Source: Gammaproteobacteria bacterium
GTDB taxonomy: Bacteria; Pseudomonadota; Gammaproteobacteria; SZUA-229
NCBI GenBank assembly: GCA_016744065.1
Contig: JADGFA010000033.1
Coordinates: 1 to 46,846, forward strand
Reading direction: 5' to 3'
DNA length: 46,846 bases
The notes under the pieces are model-generated. The model worked only from the letters and a program-made list of their open reading frames with translations, did no database searches and was not told where the DNA came from. Positions 34,391 through 42,970 of this stretch are shown piece after piece. Position numbers and translations under genes: made by a program. Positions within the stretch are counted from its first letter, which is position 1. Each line of letters opens with the position of its first letter.

Positions 34391-34431
34391 ACAGATTAAG
34401 GTTAAAATAAATTTTATTAATCTTAATCTGT
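34391..34431. repeat. 41-bp AT-rich imperfect palindrome in the ppnN-HNH gap
   Basis: Arms ACAGATTAAG (34391-34400) and CTTAATCTGT (34422-34431), with inner TTAA pairs. It lies about 100 bp after ppnN in a 336-bp gap (34290-34625) where I see no gene. It could be a 3'-end structure or a regulator site for the HNH gene; no T tail follows. Confidence 0.45.
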
Positions 34432-34625
34432 TAGTCAATATAACGTCTCTTTCCTGTTTTACTAATTTAATATACAACTGCCTCATAACTTTAATAAAAC
34501 TGTAAAAAAAATATGCCTAAATAAAGCTAACCAATTACTATACTGTTGATTTAACTAAAATTTATTTATAATGAACTATACTTAAACTATGTAATGATTA
34601 GAAGCACTCATGGGGAGGTGTTTTT

Positions 34626-35207
34626 ATGTTATCAGGAGAAGCAATACCTTTAATTCTTACGCTAGATAAAGCTGGGCGGCCTATTGACTGGATTAACTGG
34701 CAAGAAGCCATAAACCTGTATGTACGACAGCAGGTTATATGGACCGCCAGCGAAACAACGCTACGCTTTTATGGCGGAACCTGCCAACAAACGGGTTTAC
34801 AGTCTTACCTGGATCTCAATACAATAATAGCCATACGCGGTGCAAAACCTAAATATAACTATGACATCACACCCGCATTAACCAATCGTGCATTATTTGA
34901 ACGTGATCGCCACACCTGCTTATATTGCGGTAACCATTTTAAACGATCCCTGTTAACACGTGACCATGTAAAACCCCGTGCACAGGGTGGCAAAGATGTA
35001 TGGAAAAACGTTGTCGCTGCCTGTAAATCATGCAATGTAAAAAAAGCCTGCTTCACACCAGGGCAGGCACATATGCCACTATTAGCACTGCCCTATGCAC
35101 CCAATAAAGCAGAAGCCATGATCCTGGCTAACCGCAAAATATTAACTGACCAGATGGATTTTTTGCGTAACCATGTTCCCCATGAACGAAGAGACGATTT
35201 TAATTAA
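34626..35207 (+). CDS. HNH endonuclease
   Basis: A 193-residue protein with the HNH/zinc-ribbon fold at residues 92-140. It has RDRHTCLYCGNHF (Cys98, Cys101), LLTRDHVKPRAQGG (Asp113, His114), then DVWKNVVAACKSCNVKK (Asn128, Cys133, Cys136). This is the common stand-alone HNH nuclease of many proteobacteria, of unknown cell role and possibly linked to DNA repair. GGGGAGG precedes the ATG by seven bases. No restriction or phage genes adjoin it. Confidence 0.9.
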   Translation: MLSGEAIPLILTLDKAGRPIDWINWQEAINLYVRQQVIWTASETTLRFYGGTCQQTGLQSYLDLNTIIAIRGAKPKYNYDITPALTNRALFERDRHTCLYCGNHFKRSLLTRDHVKPRAQGGKDVWKNVVAACKSCNVKKACFTPGQAHMPLLALPYAPNKAEAMILANRKILTDQMDFLRNHVPHERRDDFN

Positions 35208-35239
35208 TATTTTTTCATAATCCAGAACCATAAACCACC

Positions 35240-35279
35240 GGTTGCCAAAAGATGCAAAGTAAAACAACTTCTGGCAACC
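35240..35279. repeat. Inverted repeat between convergent HNH and rsgA genes
   Basis: GGTTGCCA (35240-35247) and TGGCAACC (35272-35279) form a perfect 8-bp stem around a 24-nt loop. Its position between convergent stops suggests a shared terminator, but the loop is long and no strong T run follows. Confidence 0.45.
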
Positions 35280-35293
35280 CAGGTATATATTCC

Positions 35294-36364
35294 TTACTCT
35301 TTAGATTTAAATCGACGGGAACTTTTTATGGCATGTTTATAAAATCGTCCCAAAGCACGCTCATGATGGCGCTTTTCTGCCAATGACTCATTATTACGCA
35401 CTTGCTCAGACATTAGCTTTCGATAATTTTCAAGGCGTCGCAGCTCTAGTCGTCCATCTTCAATTTCTTTAATTACCGCACAGCCAGGTTCCGCCTTATG
35501 TTTACAATCATGAAAACGGCAATGACTCGCTAATGTTTCAATATCTGAAAAAGTAGCTTGAATCCCCTCTTCACTTTCAACCATCTGTATCTCTCGCATA
35601 CCTGGTGTATCCAGTAAGATTCCTCCTCCGTTTAAGCGATGCAAACTTCTGGATGTTGTCGTGTGTCGACCTTTACTATCTGATTCTCGAATACCCCCTG
35701 TTACCTGTTCGTTATCGCCTTTAAGGCTATTAATAATTGTCGACTTCCCCACACCGGAAGAACCCAGCAAAGCAACGGTCTGCCCACAGGTAATCCATTG
35801 CTCCAGCCCTGCAAGCTCTTTTCTCTCTGTCGCATTAATTACTTCAACCGGCAAGTCAGGGTAATTTTTATATAAAATATTTACATAAGAAGTAAAGTCC
35901 TGACAGAGGTCACTTTTTGTTAGAACAACGACAGTATGAATCTGTGACTCAGCAGCTAACGCCAGATACCGCTCTATCCTGTTAATATTAAATTCATCAT
36001 TACACGACGTTACAATAAATAATGTATCAATATTTGCTGCAATAAGCTGAATAAGTGATTCTCGACCCGCACCGCGTCGCTTAATAAGTGTTTTTCTTTC
36101 TAATATATATAATGGTTTAAATTCCAGATCAAGCATTAACCAGTCACCTACTGTAGGGTGCTTTTCAGGTGGTTGATGCCGCCAGAGATAAGTTGAAAGC
36201 TGTAAATATTTTTTTTGACTGCGCTCATCTAGCCCTACACACTCAATAAGATTGCGCTGTACCGATGTAACACGAAAAGGAAGTTCAGATTCAAATGAAT
36301 CAAGATCTAGCTGGGACTGAAAAAAATTGATCCACCCTAGCTCAATAAGGTTATTAATTTGCAT
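35294..36364 (-). CDS. rsgA: Ribosome small-subunit-dependent GTPase RsgA
   Basis: A 356-residue circularly permuted GTPase. An N-terminal OB fold (about 25-95) is followed by G4 TKSD (149-152), G1 LLGSSGVGKST (199-209) and G3 DTPG (252-255). The C-terminal zinc knuckle has Cys282, Cys287, His289 and Cys295 (HCRFHDCKHKAEPGC). It checks late 30S subunit assembly. The sequence is more like the YloQ-type enlarged RsgA group than the shortest E. coli form, and a second copy elsewhere in the genome is possible. The start has GAGGA in front. Confidence 0.9.
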   Translation of the reverse strand: MQINNLIELGWINFFQSQLDLDSFESELPFRVTSVQRNLIECVGLDERSQKKYLQLSTYLWRHQPPEKHPTVGDWLMLDLEFKPLYILERKTLIKRRGAGRESLIQLIAANIDTLFIVTSCNDEFNINRIERYLALAAESQIHTVVVLTKSDLCQDFTSYVNILYKNYPDLPVEVINATERKELAGLEQWITCGQTVALLGSSGVGKSTIINSLKGDNEQVTGGIRESDSKGRHTTTSRSLHRLNGGGILLDTPGMREIQMVESEEGIQATFSDIETLASHCRFHDCKHKAEPGCAVIKEIEDGRLELRRLENYRKLMSEQVRNNESLAEKRHHERALGRFYKHAIKSSRRFKSKE

Positions 36365-36724
36365 TGTTGTTATTCCTCAAAACGTAATTAGATAATGCAT
36401 GCCTGTCGATCAGGCGCACTAATGCTATTGGAGCTCCTGGGAACCCCGACAAACAGGCCAAATAATTACAAAAAAACTAAAGGAGAAAGATCCTCAATAC
36501 AAAACCTTCGAGAATATCAACTAGCTCTTTTGATGGGCCTCTAAAACGTGGATAACAATCATGAAAATATACCCTTCTTGATTCTAACAATGGCTTCCAA
36601 GTGTAGCATTATTGTATGTTCATAAATAGATCAGAATTTAAAACATCTATTCTCATATAAAGCATAGCTTTTCAATGCCGTGCTTCATAAAAAAGAGAGG
36701 CTCAATATCCATTTCATTTAACTG
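36365..36724. other. 360-bp gap upstream of rsgA
   Basis: No definite gene. A minus-strand frame open from 36608 to a TAG at 36477-36479 reads TWKPLLESRRVYFHDCYPRF then RGPSKELVDILEGFVLRIF. It looks protein-like but has no ATG and may be a remnant. GCCTG/CAGGC at 36401-36415 makes a 5-bp stem. Nothing else stands out. Confidence 0.35.
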
Positions 36725-37123
36725 TTATAACTTTACTCTGTCCACCGCTCTTTTTAGCAAACGTTCAGTTTCAACAATTGCTCTTGTGTGCGTACCACTT
36801 CCAACCTTACCTCCATTATCATATAGCTCTACATCAAACTTGTAGAGTTTTCCTGCCATACCCTGATATACCGCAACAGCTTTAACCTCTTCATTATCTG
36901 GAGTAGCGGCAAGATGATTTACAGTTATGTTAACACCTACTGATAACTCCCCATCAGATAATAAAGGTTTCATTAAGCGAGCGGCAGCCAACTCCATTAA
37001 GGCAACCATTCTTGATGTGGCTAAAACCTCGGGGAAATCATCTTGTTCGCTAATCGATAACGCTTTAGCTAAATCTTTAGTTTGAACCTGATAAGTTAAT
37101 TCTATCTTATTTTCTACTTCCAA
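36725..37123 (-). CDS. Hot-dog thioesterase, FlK-like
   Basis: A 132-residue hot-dog-fold protein like the fluoroacetyl-CoA thioesterase FlK and relatives. A Thr36/Glu44/His70 set occurs in VLATSRMVALMELAAARL and SVGVNITVNHLAATP, at the same offsets (+8 and +26) as the FlK catalytic Thr42/Glu50/His76. Fluoroacetate detoxification itself is not implied; most such proteins act on unknown acyl-CoA. The start is TTG, with AGGAG six bases upstream. It is on the same strand as the HD gene, 69 bp downstream of it, so they may be co-transcribed. Confidence 0.82.
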   Translation of the reverse strand: MEVENKIELTYQVQTKDLAKALSISEQDDFPEVLATSRMVALMELAAARLMKPLLSDGELSVGVNITVNHLAATPDNEEVKAVAVYQGMAGKLYKFDVELYDNGGKVGSGTHTRAIVETERLLKRAVDRVKL

Positions 37124-37192
37124 ATTTTACTCCTGTGATTTTTAACAAAGAACAATACATACAAAACACGAACATTAACTTTAGCATGAAAA

Positions 37193-37777
37193 TCAAGCGT
37201 CTTTTAACCAGCCTTTTTGTACAGCCAATTGAATTTCATCGAGCATCCAGGCATAAATATCAGGAAAATCATTTTCAATAAATGCATGCGCCTTTAATAC
37301 CTGTGTTTTTTTAATTGCTAATTCCCGCCAGGTTTTTCCTTCGCTCGAAATATTATGAAGAAACGGCAGCAATCGATCAACTGCCTTTAATAGTTTCGCT
37401 TCAACACTTTCCCCTGCTTCTTGCTCTTCCCATAATTCAGAAAGATCCTGAATGGCATTACCTCTGTGATCCTCTAAACGTTTCACACACGCCCGCTCTG
37501 CAATGTGCGCTGCACCTCTATCAGCTGAATAAAGAAATGTATCACCTGCATCAATTTCACCCAGATCATGAACTAAAGCAAGTTTTAATAATTTTTCTTC
37601 CGACAAATTTATTTCGAAACTTCTTGAAATAGACCAACAGGCCATGGCCAGATGCCAGGAATGCTCTGCGGAATTTTCAACGCGCACACCTCCATCAATA
37701 TAGGTTCGACGGTTAATAAGCTTTAAAGCATCCAGCTCAAGAAAATACGCTGTAATTGAAGTTAATTTATTTTTCAC
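37193..37777 (-). CDS. HD-domain hydrolase (YfbR/HDDC2-like)
   Basis: A 194-residue HD-fold metal phosphohydrolase. The metal-binding pattern appears as VENSAEHSWHLAMAC (His), LALVHDLGEIDAGD (His-Asp) and KLLKAVDRLLPFL (Asp). The spacing resembles the 5'-deoxynucleotidase YfbR/HDDC2 group that removes phosphate from deoxynucleotides; this is a family inference. The start is GTG with AGGA seven bases before it. The hot-dog thioesterase gene follows on the same strand. Confidence 0.85.
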   Translation of the reverse strand: MKNKLTSITAYFLELDALKLINRRTYIDGGVRVENSAEHSWHLAMACWSISRSFEINLSEEKLLKLALVHDLGEIDAGDTFLYSADRGAAHIAERACVKRLEDHRGNAIQDLSELWEEQEAGESVEAKLLKAVDRLLPFLHNISSEGKTWRELAIKKTQVLKAHAFIENDFPDIYAWMLDEIQLAVQKGWLKDA

Positions 37778-38040
37778 TTTTTAATCCTGACACTAATTCC
37801 TGCATGACTATTACATATTTAATATAAAAACACACCTGTAAGGTAAAAATAATAATGGCTATAAACTCGTGATATTTATTATACCGTCCATTCTCTCTAT
37901 TCATACAAAGTTTTAATCAGCTTTATAATGACATAAAACTCAACTTCCCCTTTTAAGACTATAACCTATAAAACACCACCTACCGCTGAAAGTACCGATG
38001 CACCCCTACCCTAGTACCTGCTATAAAAATTCAGTTTTAT

Positions 38041-38676
38041 CTAATTATTTTTCTGTAATAAATACACCATCTCTGACGCATTGCTCCCTTTCAATCCGCC
38101 CTCTACACTCTTACATTCAATTAACCTTAATTCATAAGCATTATAAATCTGATTAATTTCTTCCCCTGGAATTGAAAATGGAGGACCAGCCATTAGTCGC
38201 TGATCATACTCATAACAAATCAGCAACTGCGACGCTGCACCTGTTATTTTTATCAAATGAGCTGAATATTTTTCTCGAACATCTTCAGGAAGTGCAACTA
38301 AGCCGGCCCTGTCATATACTGCATCTACCTGCTCAATAAGCTCTTTCGTGAAATCAAAAACATCGCCAGCAAAAATATCTATATTTTTCGCCCTGTAATG
38401 CTTAAACCGATCAATGTAATAAATTTCTGGTTTGATACCAAGATCATTAAATAACTGATTAATAGCAAGCTCACTCAGTTCAACCCCAACAACTTTATAA
38501 CCGTTAGACAACAGCCACGAAATATCCAGCGTCTTACCGCATAGCGGAATAAAGAGACGGCTACCCTCTTTTAAATTTAACCGTTTCAGATGCTCTACTA
38601 ATATGGGATTAGCTTTATTTACATGAAAACCAATATCGCCCTTCTCCCATCTCTGCTGCCAAAAATTCGCGTCCAT
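38041..38676 (-). CDS. tpm: TPMT-family (thiopurine S-methyltransferase-like) SAM methyltransferase
   Basis: A 211-residue methyltransferase beginning MDANFWQQRWEKGDIGFHVN, the TPMT signature, followed by RLFIPLCGKTLDISWLLSNG (SAM motif I) and VVGVELSELAINQLF. Bacterial TPMT homologues methylate thiols and also selenium or tellurium species. AGGAG lies five bases before the ATG. Its promoter has the 19-bp spacer typical of MerR control and faces the MerR gene at 38814, so it should be the target of that regulator. Confidence 0.9.
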   Translation of the reverse strand: MDANFWQQRWEKGDIGFHVNKANPILVEHLKRLNLKEGSRLFIPLCGKTLDISWLLSNGYKVVGVELSELAINQLFNDLGIKPEIYYIDRFKHYRAKNIDIFAGDVFDFTKELIEQVDAVYDRAGLVALPEDVREKYSAHLIKITGAASQLLICYEYDQRLMAGPPFSIPGEEINQIYNAYELRLIECKSVEGGLKGSNASEMVYLLQKNN

Positions 38677-38733
38677 ATCTACTCCTGTTTATTTAAATAA
38701 GTTAGCAAAACCCCCAGTCTGTAGGCCGGTACA

Positions 38734-38762
38734 TTGTTTTACCTTAAATTAAGGGATATGAT
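38734..38762 (+). promoter_or_regulatory. Promoter of the merR gene
   Basis: TTGTTT (38734-38739), a 17-bp spacer and TATGAT (38757-38762). It overlaps the divergent tpm promoter, and its start would lie in the MerR palindrome, which suits autorepression. Confidence 0.55.
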
Positions 38763-38788
38763 ACAAGTTAAAGTCGACTTTAAGTCAA
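38758..38788 (-). promoter_or_regulatory. MerR-type promoter with 19-bp spacer driving the methyltransferase
   Basis: On the minus strand, -35 TTGACT (38788-38783), a 19-bp spacer, and -10 TATCAT (38763-38758). Most of the spacer is the perfect palindrome TTAAAGTCGACTTTAA (38768-38783, sharing one base with the -35). An over-long spacer with the operator inside it is the hallmark of promoters activated by MerR-family DNA twisting. A second palindrome, CCTTAAATTAAGG (38742-38754), lies just downstream. Confidence 0.78.
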
Positions 38789-38813
38789 GCAATTATTTCA
38801 CCAGGAGATGAGG

Positions 38814-39224
38814 ATGGATATAGGCGAAGTTGCAAAAAAGTCAGGGCTACCTGCCTCAACACTACGATTTTACGAAGAAAAGGGCCTTATTAAATCCAGT
38901 GGTCGACTCGGTTTACGCAGACTTTTTGATTCCGGCATACTGGAACGACTCGCCTTAATCTCACTGGGGCGTAATGTCGGTTTTTCACTTGATGAGATAG
39001 GGCTTATGTTTACGTCTAAAGGCCCTGAAATTGATAGAGAGCTTCTTTTAACAAAAGCAGATGAACTGGACAAAAAAATTAAAGAGCTAACCGCAATGCG
39101 AGAAGGACTTCATCATGCAGCAGCCTGCAAGGCATCAAGTCATTTTGAATGCCCAAAGTTTCTACGTATTCTCAATATTGCAGGTAAAAATCGGCTTAGG
39201 AAATCTAATAAACTAAAGAAATAG
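38814..39224 (+). CDS. MerR-family regulator
   Basis: A 136-residue MerR-family protein. It starts MDIGEVAKKSGLPASTLRFY and has the wing residues (RLGLRRLFDSGILERLALI), a dimer helix (LLTKADELDKKIKELTAMRE) and the C-terminal cysteine stretch AACKASSHFECPKFLRIL. That Cys-x7-Cys ending is common in a MerR subgroup of uncertain effector. I start it at the second ATG (38814), which has AGGAG six bases upstream; the first ATG (38808) lies directly on that site. It is divergent from the methyltransferase gene, sharing a MerR-type promoter. Confidence 0.88.
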   Translation: MDIGEVAKKSGLPASTLRFYEEKGLIKSSGRLGLRRLFDSGILERLALISLGRNVGFSLDEIGLMFTSKGPEIDRELLLTKADELDKKIKELTAMREGLHHAAACKASSHFECPKFLRILNIAGKNRLRKSNKLKK

Positions 39225-39243
39225 TCACAAATAAATTTTACAT

Positions 39244-40137
39244 TTACTTTACAAACTCAAATGATTGCAAACCCGCAGCTAAATCAGGGTACTTCATTTC
39301 AGTTTTAAAATTACTTAATAATTTTTTATTATCTATTCGTTTTGATTCCGCCAGGTATGACAACATACCTGTTGATAATGTCTGTTGTGCCTGCTGCAAA
39401 CTGATCTCTTCAGGTGGCTGTACTTTCAATACCTTTGCTACTTTATGAAAATAATCATTCATCGTTGATGGGTGACCATCGCAACAGTTATAAATACCTG
39501 TTGGCACATCAGACACTAATGCTTCTACACAAAATGCAACCAGGTCATCCGCATGTATTCGATTGGTAAAGCCAGAGTCTTTTGCATTAACAATTGGCTC
39601 ACCGGATGTAATGCGCTTTACAGGCAGTTTATCAGCAGCATAAATACCTGGCACTCTGAATACAATATATTCTACCTGAGCATGATCACAATACTTTTTT
39701 AACTGATTTTCTGCACTTAAGCGACGCCGTGCTCTATCAACCTGCGGATTCACGGCCTGTTGTTCATCAATCCATTTTCCCTTACAGTCACCATACACGC
39801 CTGTCGTACTGATCAAAATTATTTTTACCGGTGATTCGTCCAACGCCTTAAGGCTTAAAATAAAAGACTCCATCCTTAAATCAATATCACCCTCCCTTTG
39901 AGGTGGAACCAGATACGCTATAACACTATTTTTTAACCCGTAAAATATCTGCTCGCACGAACCCGCATTCATTTTATCCAGATTAATTTGAGTTACTTTA
40001 AGACCTGTCAGGTTGCAGATATTTTTTGATTTTTCACTACTGACGAAACAATCTGGCTCTACATTAATAACACTTAAGGCATGAGCTATTTTTTTACCTA
40101 TATATCCACAACCAATAATATTTATATTTTCCAGCAT
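39244..40137 (-). CDS. NAD(P)-binding SDR/epimerase-family protein (YeeZ-like)
   Basis: A 297-residue extended SDR-like protein. It has the nucleotide-binding IIGCGYIGKKIAHAL, the central strand ILISTTGVYGDCKG carrying the YG catalytic neighbourhood, and NRIHADDLVAFCVEAL typical of epimerase-like relatives. It resembles E. coli YeeZ-type proteins, whose reaction is unknown. The catalytic Tyr-x3-Lys is not in the usual place, so enzyme activity is not assured. It ends 19 bp from the convergent MerR gene. Confidence 0.82.
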   Translation of the reverse strand: MLENINIIGCGYIGKKIAHALSVINVEPDCFVSSEKSKNICNLTGLKVTQINLDKMNAGSCEQIFYGLKNSVIAYLVPPQREGDIDLRMESFILSLKALDESPVKIILISTTGVYGDCKGKWIDEQQAVNPQVDRARRRLSAENQLKKYCDHAQVEYIVFRVPGIYAADKLPVKRITSGEPIVNAKDSGFTNRIHADDLVAFCVEALVSDVPTGIYNCCDGHPSTMNDYFHKVAKVLKVQPPEEISLQQAQQTLSTGMLSYLAESKRIDNKKLLSNFKTEMKYPDLAAGLQSFEFVK

Positions 40138-40205
40138 AATATAGTACGAGTCTAAATAAAAAAATCGGGTTAACCGGTTTTTTTAATACTCAAAGTAGGA
40201 TTTAT

Positions 40206-40607
40206 TTAAAATTTCTTATTACAATGATTCACCCGTGCATCATAATATCGCTCACAGGTATAGGCATCTCCACCCCGCGCATAACATTGTCCACGCTGCT
40301 TATAAGAAAACTCACGACAATGCCCCCAGGTATTACTTAACTGCAACATTTTCTGATTATGCTGCTGCTTCCTGGCTTTTTTAGCTTTCCACGGGTTACT
40401 CCCCAATGTCCGATATTCACCCGAACGAGAAGGGCTGAACTTACTTTTAAATTCAGCATTCATTTTATTCCTTTCCCATTCTGTTAACTTATGCTGGGAT
40501 ATTGATTTGCCTTTAAAGACACCTCTATCAGCAGCAACTGCCGTATTAATGGAGAAGATGAGCGCTAATGCTATTGCACATATACCTGTAATGCCGCTTC
40601 CAGTCAT
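40206..40607 (-). CDS. Small secreted basic protein with four cysteines
   Basis: A 133-residue protein I do not recognise. The N-terminal signal peptide ends at NTAVAADRG (about residue 26). The mature part is Lys/Arg rich and has four cysteines in the last third (HCREFSYKQRGQCYARGGDA, YTCERYYDARVNHCNKKF), probably two disulfides in the periplasm. CAGG precedes the ATG by seven bases. It lies on the same strand as the SDR gene, 68 bp upstream of it. Confidence 0.7.
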   Translation of the reverse strand: MTGSGITGICAIALALIFSINTAVAADRGVFKGKSISQHKLTEWERNKMNAEFKSKFSPSRSGEYRTLGSNPWKAKKARKQQHNQKMLQLSNTWGHCREFSYKQRGQCYARGGDAYTCERYYDARVNHCNKKF

Positions 40608-40694
40608 AATTAAACCTGTCTTATAGTTAAAATTGTTTTTTTATCTCTAGTTAATACTGTAGAAATATTTCAGATTAGAGAGCTCTAATCAACA

Positions 40695-40853
40695 TTAATC
40701 ATTTACCATAAACACTGAGCAAGCTCGAAATATTAAATGGGCCCCACCAGTCACCACATAACCGATAAGAACGGCGGGAATACTACCAAAAAGCATGCAT
40801 TGATTCAATAAATTAGCACCTGAAGCCCTTGATTTTACTGTAAATTCACCCAT
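40695..40853 (-). CDS. Possible 52-residue membrane peptide
   Basis: A frame from ATG 40853 reads MGEFTVKSRASGANLLNQCM, then LFGSIPAVLIGYVVTGGAHL and IFRACSVFMVND. That is a Ser/Asn-rich start and one membrane segment. It follows the YrfG-like gene by 34 bp on the same strand. There is no Shine-Dalgarno, and the same frame runs on upstream inside the YrfG gene as a shadow, so it may be chance. Confidence 0.25.
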   Translation of the reverse strand: MGEFTVKSRASGANLLNQCMLFGSIPAVLIGYVVTGGAHLIFRACSVFMVND

Positions 40854-40887
40854 TTGAGTGAGCCAGGAGGCACAGATATAGAAGGAT

Positions 40888-41541
40888 CTATCGGGGAATA
40901 ATATCCTCAAAAGAATCCAACAGATGATATTCATCATGCTCCTTATCTTTCTCGGTGCTGTCCGGCTGCCTGATTGCCAGTAAATACTCAATACCATATT
41001 CAGCCGCTGCATCGAGCACACTGAAGTTATCATCAATAAACAGAGTTGAGTTTTTATCCACAGACTCAATTTTCTCAAGCTCAGTCCAGAATGTTTGCTC
41101 TTCTTTTGCATGGTGTAACTCATGCGAAGTAATAATGCGGTGAAAATAACGCCCTAATCCTGTTTTCTGAAATTTAACCTGAAAACTCAAAGGGTGGGCA
41201 TTCGTTACCAGTACCACACGCTTACCCTGCATATGCAATGCCTCAAGAAACTCCACCACATAAGGCCTGACCGAAATTTTGTCTCGTATACTGTGCTTTA
41301 ATGCTGCGATATCCAGACCCAGCTCCTTACTCCAGTACTCCACACAATACCAGTTAAGGCTGCCATAAACGGCTGTATATTTCTTATTTAACAAACGATG
41401 AGACTCATCTATAGAAATCTGATACTGTTTTGCATAACACTCAGGCACATACTTTAACCAGAAATGATTATCAAAGTGCAAATCCAGTAAGGTGCCATCA
41501 AGATCAAGAAAAACGGTTTTTATTTTTGACCAGTCAATCAT
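40888..41541 (-). CDS. yrfG: HAD-family GMP/IMP nucleotidase (YrfG)
   Basis: A 217-residue haloacid-dehalogenase hydrolase. Motif I is FLDLDGTLLD (Asp13, Asp15), motif II VVLVTNAHPLS and motif IV TLFIDDNFSVLDAA. It matches YrfG (E. coli 222 residues), which removes phosphate from GMP and IMP. It is divergent from nudE across 41 bp, a neighbourhood also seen around yrfG and nudE in other gammaproteobacteria. Confidence 0.9.
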   Translation of the reverse strand: MIDWSKIKTVFLDLDGTLLDLHFDNHFWLKYVPECYAKQYQISIDESHRLLNKKYTAVYGSLNWYCVEYWSKELGLDIAALKHSIRDKISVRPYVVEFLEALHMQGKRVVLVTNAHPLSFQVKFQKTGLGRYFHRIITSHELHHAKEEQTFWTELEKIESVDKNSTLFIDDNFSVLDAAAEYGIEYLLAIRQPDSTEKDKEHDEYHLLDSFEDIIPR

Positions 41542-41582
41542 CAGGGTTACCTAGTGCTCACTTAAGTTACAATATTAATTAT

Positions 41583-42155
41583 ATGAATAATAAACCTAAA
41601 ATCCTCAAGCGCAAAATACACAGTCAAAGCCGGTTATTTACGATTGAGCAAGTCGACCTTGAATTTTCTAATGGCCAGTTACATCAATATGAACGCATAA
41701 TTGCTCCAGGAGCCGGTGCCGTATTAATTATTCCTGTACTTGATGACGAACACGTTATTATGATTCGTGAATACTCAGTTGGTACAGAACGATATGAACT
41801 CGTCTTTCCTAAAGGCAAAATTGACGATGGTGAAGATATTCTTCAGGCCGCCAACCGAGAGTGTATGGAAGAGATTGGTTATCGAGCAAATAAACTAACC
41901 CCCCTGGGAAAAATGACAATTGCACCTGGGTATTTAGGCTTCATTACACATGTCATATTAGCTGAAAAATTACAGCCGGAAAAACGACAGGGAGATGAAC
42001 CAGAAGAACTACAACAGGTTATTTGCAATATAAACAACATTGATGAGCTTATTAAAAATGAAACGCTCAGTGAAGCCCGCAGTATTGCTGCCCTTTACCA
42101 GGTTCGGGACATTTTAGACAAACAGATAAACCTGAATAATGGAAAGCTGACATGA
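41583..42155 (+). CDS. nudE: ADP compounds hydrolase NudE (Nudix)
   Basis: A 190-residue Nudix hydrolase. The Nudix box, from GKIDDGEDILQAANRE into CMEEIGY, fits GX5EX7REUXEEXGU exactly. Preceding stretches (RIIAPGAGAVLIIPVLDDEH) are NudE-like. It hydrolyses ADP-ribose, Ap3A and NADH-type compounds. I start at ATG 41583 (MNNKPKILKRKIHSQSRLF); a longer frame to 41430 runs into the divergent yrfG gene. It overlaps cysQ by 4 bp (ATGA), so the two are coupled. Confidence 0.94.
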   Translation: MNNKPKILKRKIHSQSRLFTIEQVDLEFSNGQLHQYERIIAPGAGAVLIIPVLDDEHVIMIREYSVGTERYELVFPKGKIDDGEDILQAANRECMEEIGYRANKLTPLGKMTIAPGYLGFITHVILAEKLQPEKRQGDEPEELQQVICNINNIDELIKNETLSEARSIAALYQVRDILDKQINLNNGKLT

Positions 42156-42961
42156 GTAACCTGGATGATCTTAACCTTGAGTACCTCTGTCAGAACGCAT
42201 TGAGTATTGCACGACTTGCTGGTAAAAAAATTGTTGAAATTTATGACTCAAAATACACCATAGAACATAAGTCAGACAAGACTCCACTGACAACAGCAGA
42301 CCTTGCTGCAGACAAAATCATACGTCACGCACTGAGAGAGCTAACACCTGAAATCCCCATTTTAACAGAAGAGTCGGATGCAATTGCTTTTGCAACACGA
42401 AAAAAATGGAACCGATACTGGTTAGTTGACCCCCTGGATGGAACGCGGGAATTCATAAAACGCAATGGTGAATTTACAGTCAACATTGCTTTAATTGAAA
42501 ATCACCGAAGCATTATAGGCGTTATTAATGCTCCCATATTACAAACCGATTATTATGCCTGGCACAATGGCCATGCCTTTAAAAAAATAGCTGAGCAGCC
42601 CCCAGAAATAATTCACTGTCGAAAAGCTGACAAACAAAATCTGGTTATCGCCGGTAGCCGCTCAACCCCATCAGATAAATTAACAGCCTATTTTGAAAAA
42701 CTCGGAAATATAAAGCTTTTGAATGTGGGTAGCTCTCTAAAATCCTGCATGGTAGCTGAAGGCAGTGTTGATTTATACCCAAGACTCGGCCTGACATCTG
42801 AATGGGATACAGCCGCCGCACACTGCATTGTTGAAGAAGCCGGAGGCCATATAAGACAAACTAATTCCCATGAACTACTCTACAATACAAAAGATAGTTT
42901 ATTAAATCCTGAGTTTTTTGTTTTTGGCGACAACTCAATTGACTGGTACCAATATCTGTAA
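42152..42961 (+). CDS. cysQ: 3'(2'),5'-bisphosphate nucleotidase CysQ
   Basis: A 269-residue inositol-monophosphatase-fold enzyme. It has the metal site EESD (about residue 71), DPLDGTREFIKRNGEFTVNI and the C-terminal WDTAAAHCIVEEAGGHI. It removes the 3'-phosphate from PAP or PAPS, clearing the by-product of sulfate assimilation. The sequence is full length (E. coli 246). nudE overlaps it by 4 bp and the ion channel gene starts 10 bp after it, so all three may be one transcript. Confidence 0.94.
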   Translation: MSNLDDLNLEYLCQNALSIARLAGKKIVEIYDSKYTIEHKSDKTPLTTADLAADKIIRHALRELTPEIPILTEESDAIAFATRKKWNRYWLVDPLDGTREFIKRNGEFTVNIALIENHRSIIGVINAPILQTDYYAWHNGHAFKKIAEQPPEIIHCRKADKQNLVIAGSRSTPSDKLTAYFEKLGNIKLLNVGSSLKSCMVAEGSVDLYPRLGLTSEWDTAAAHCIVEEAGGHIRQTNSHELLYNTKDSLLNPEFFVFGDNSIDWYQYL

Positions 42962-42970
42962 ATAAACATT

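Noticed and set aside
40854..41123. Upstream part of a minus-strand frame in the yrfG gene
   Set aside because: A shadow frame of the HAD hydrolase; only the portion beyond the yrfG stop is listed, at low confidence.
41430..41582. 51-codon N-terminal extension of nudE
   Set aside because: It overlaps the divergent yrfG gene; ATG 41583 starts the conserved NudE sequence.
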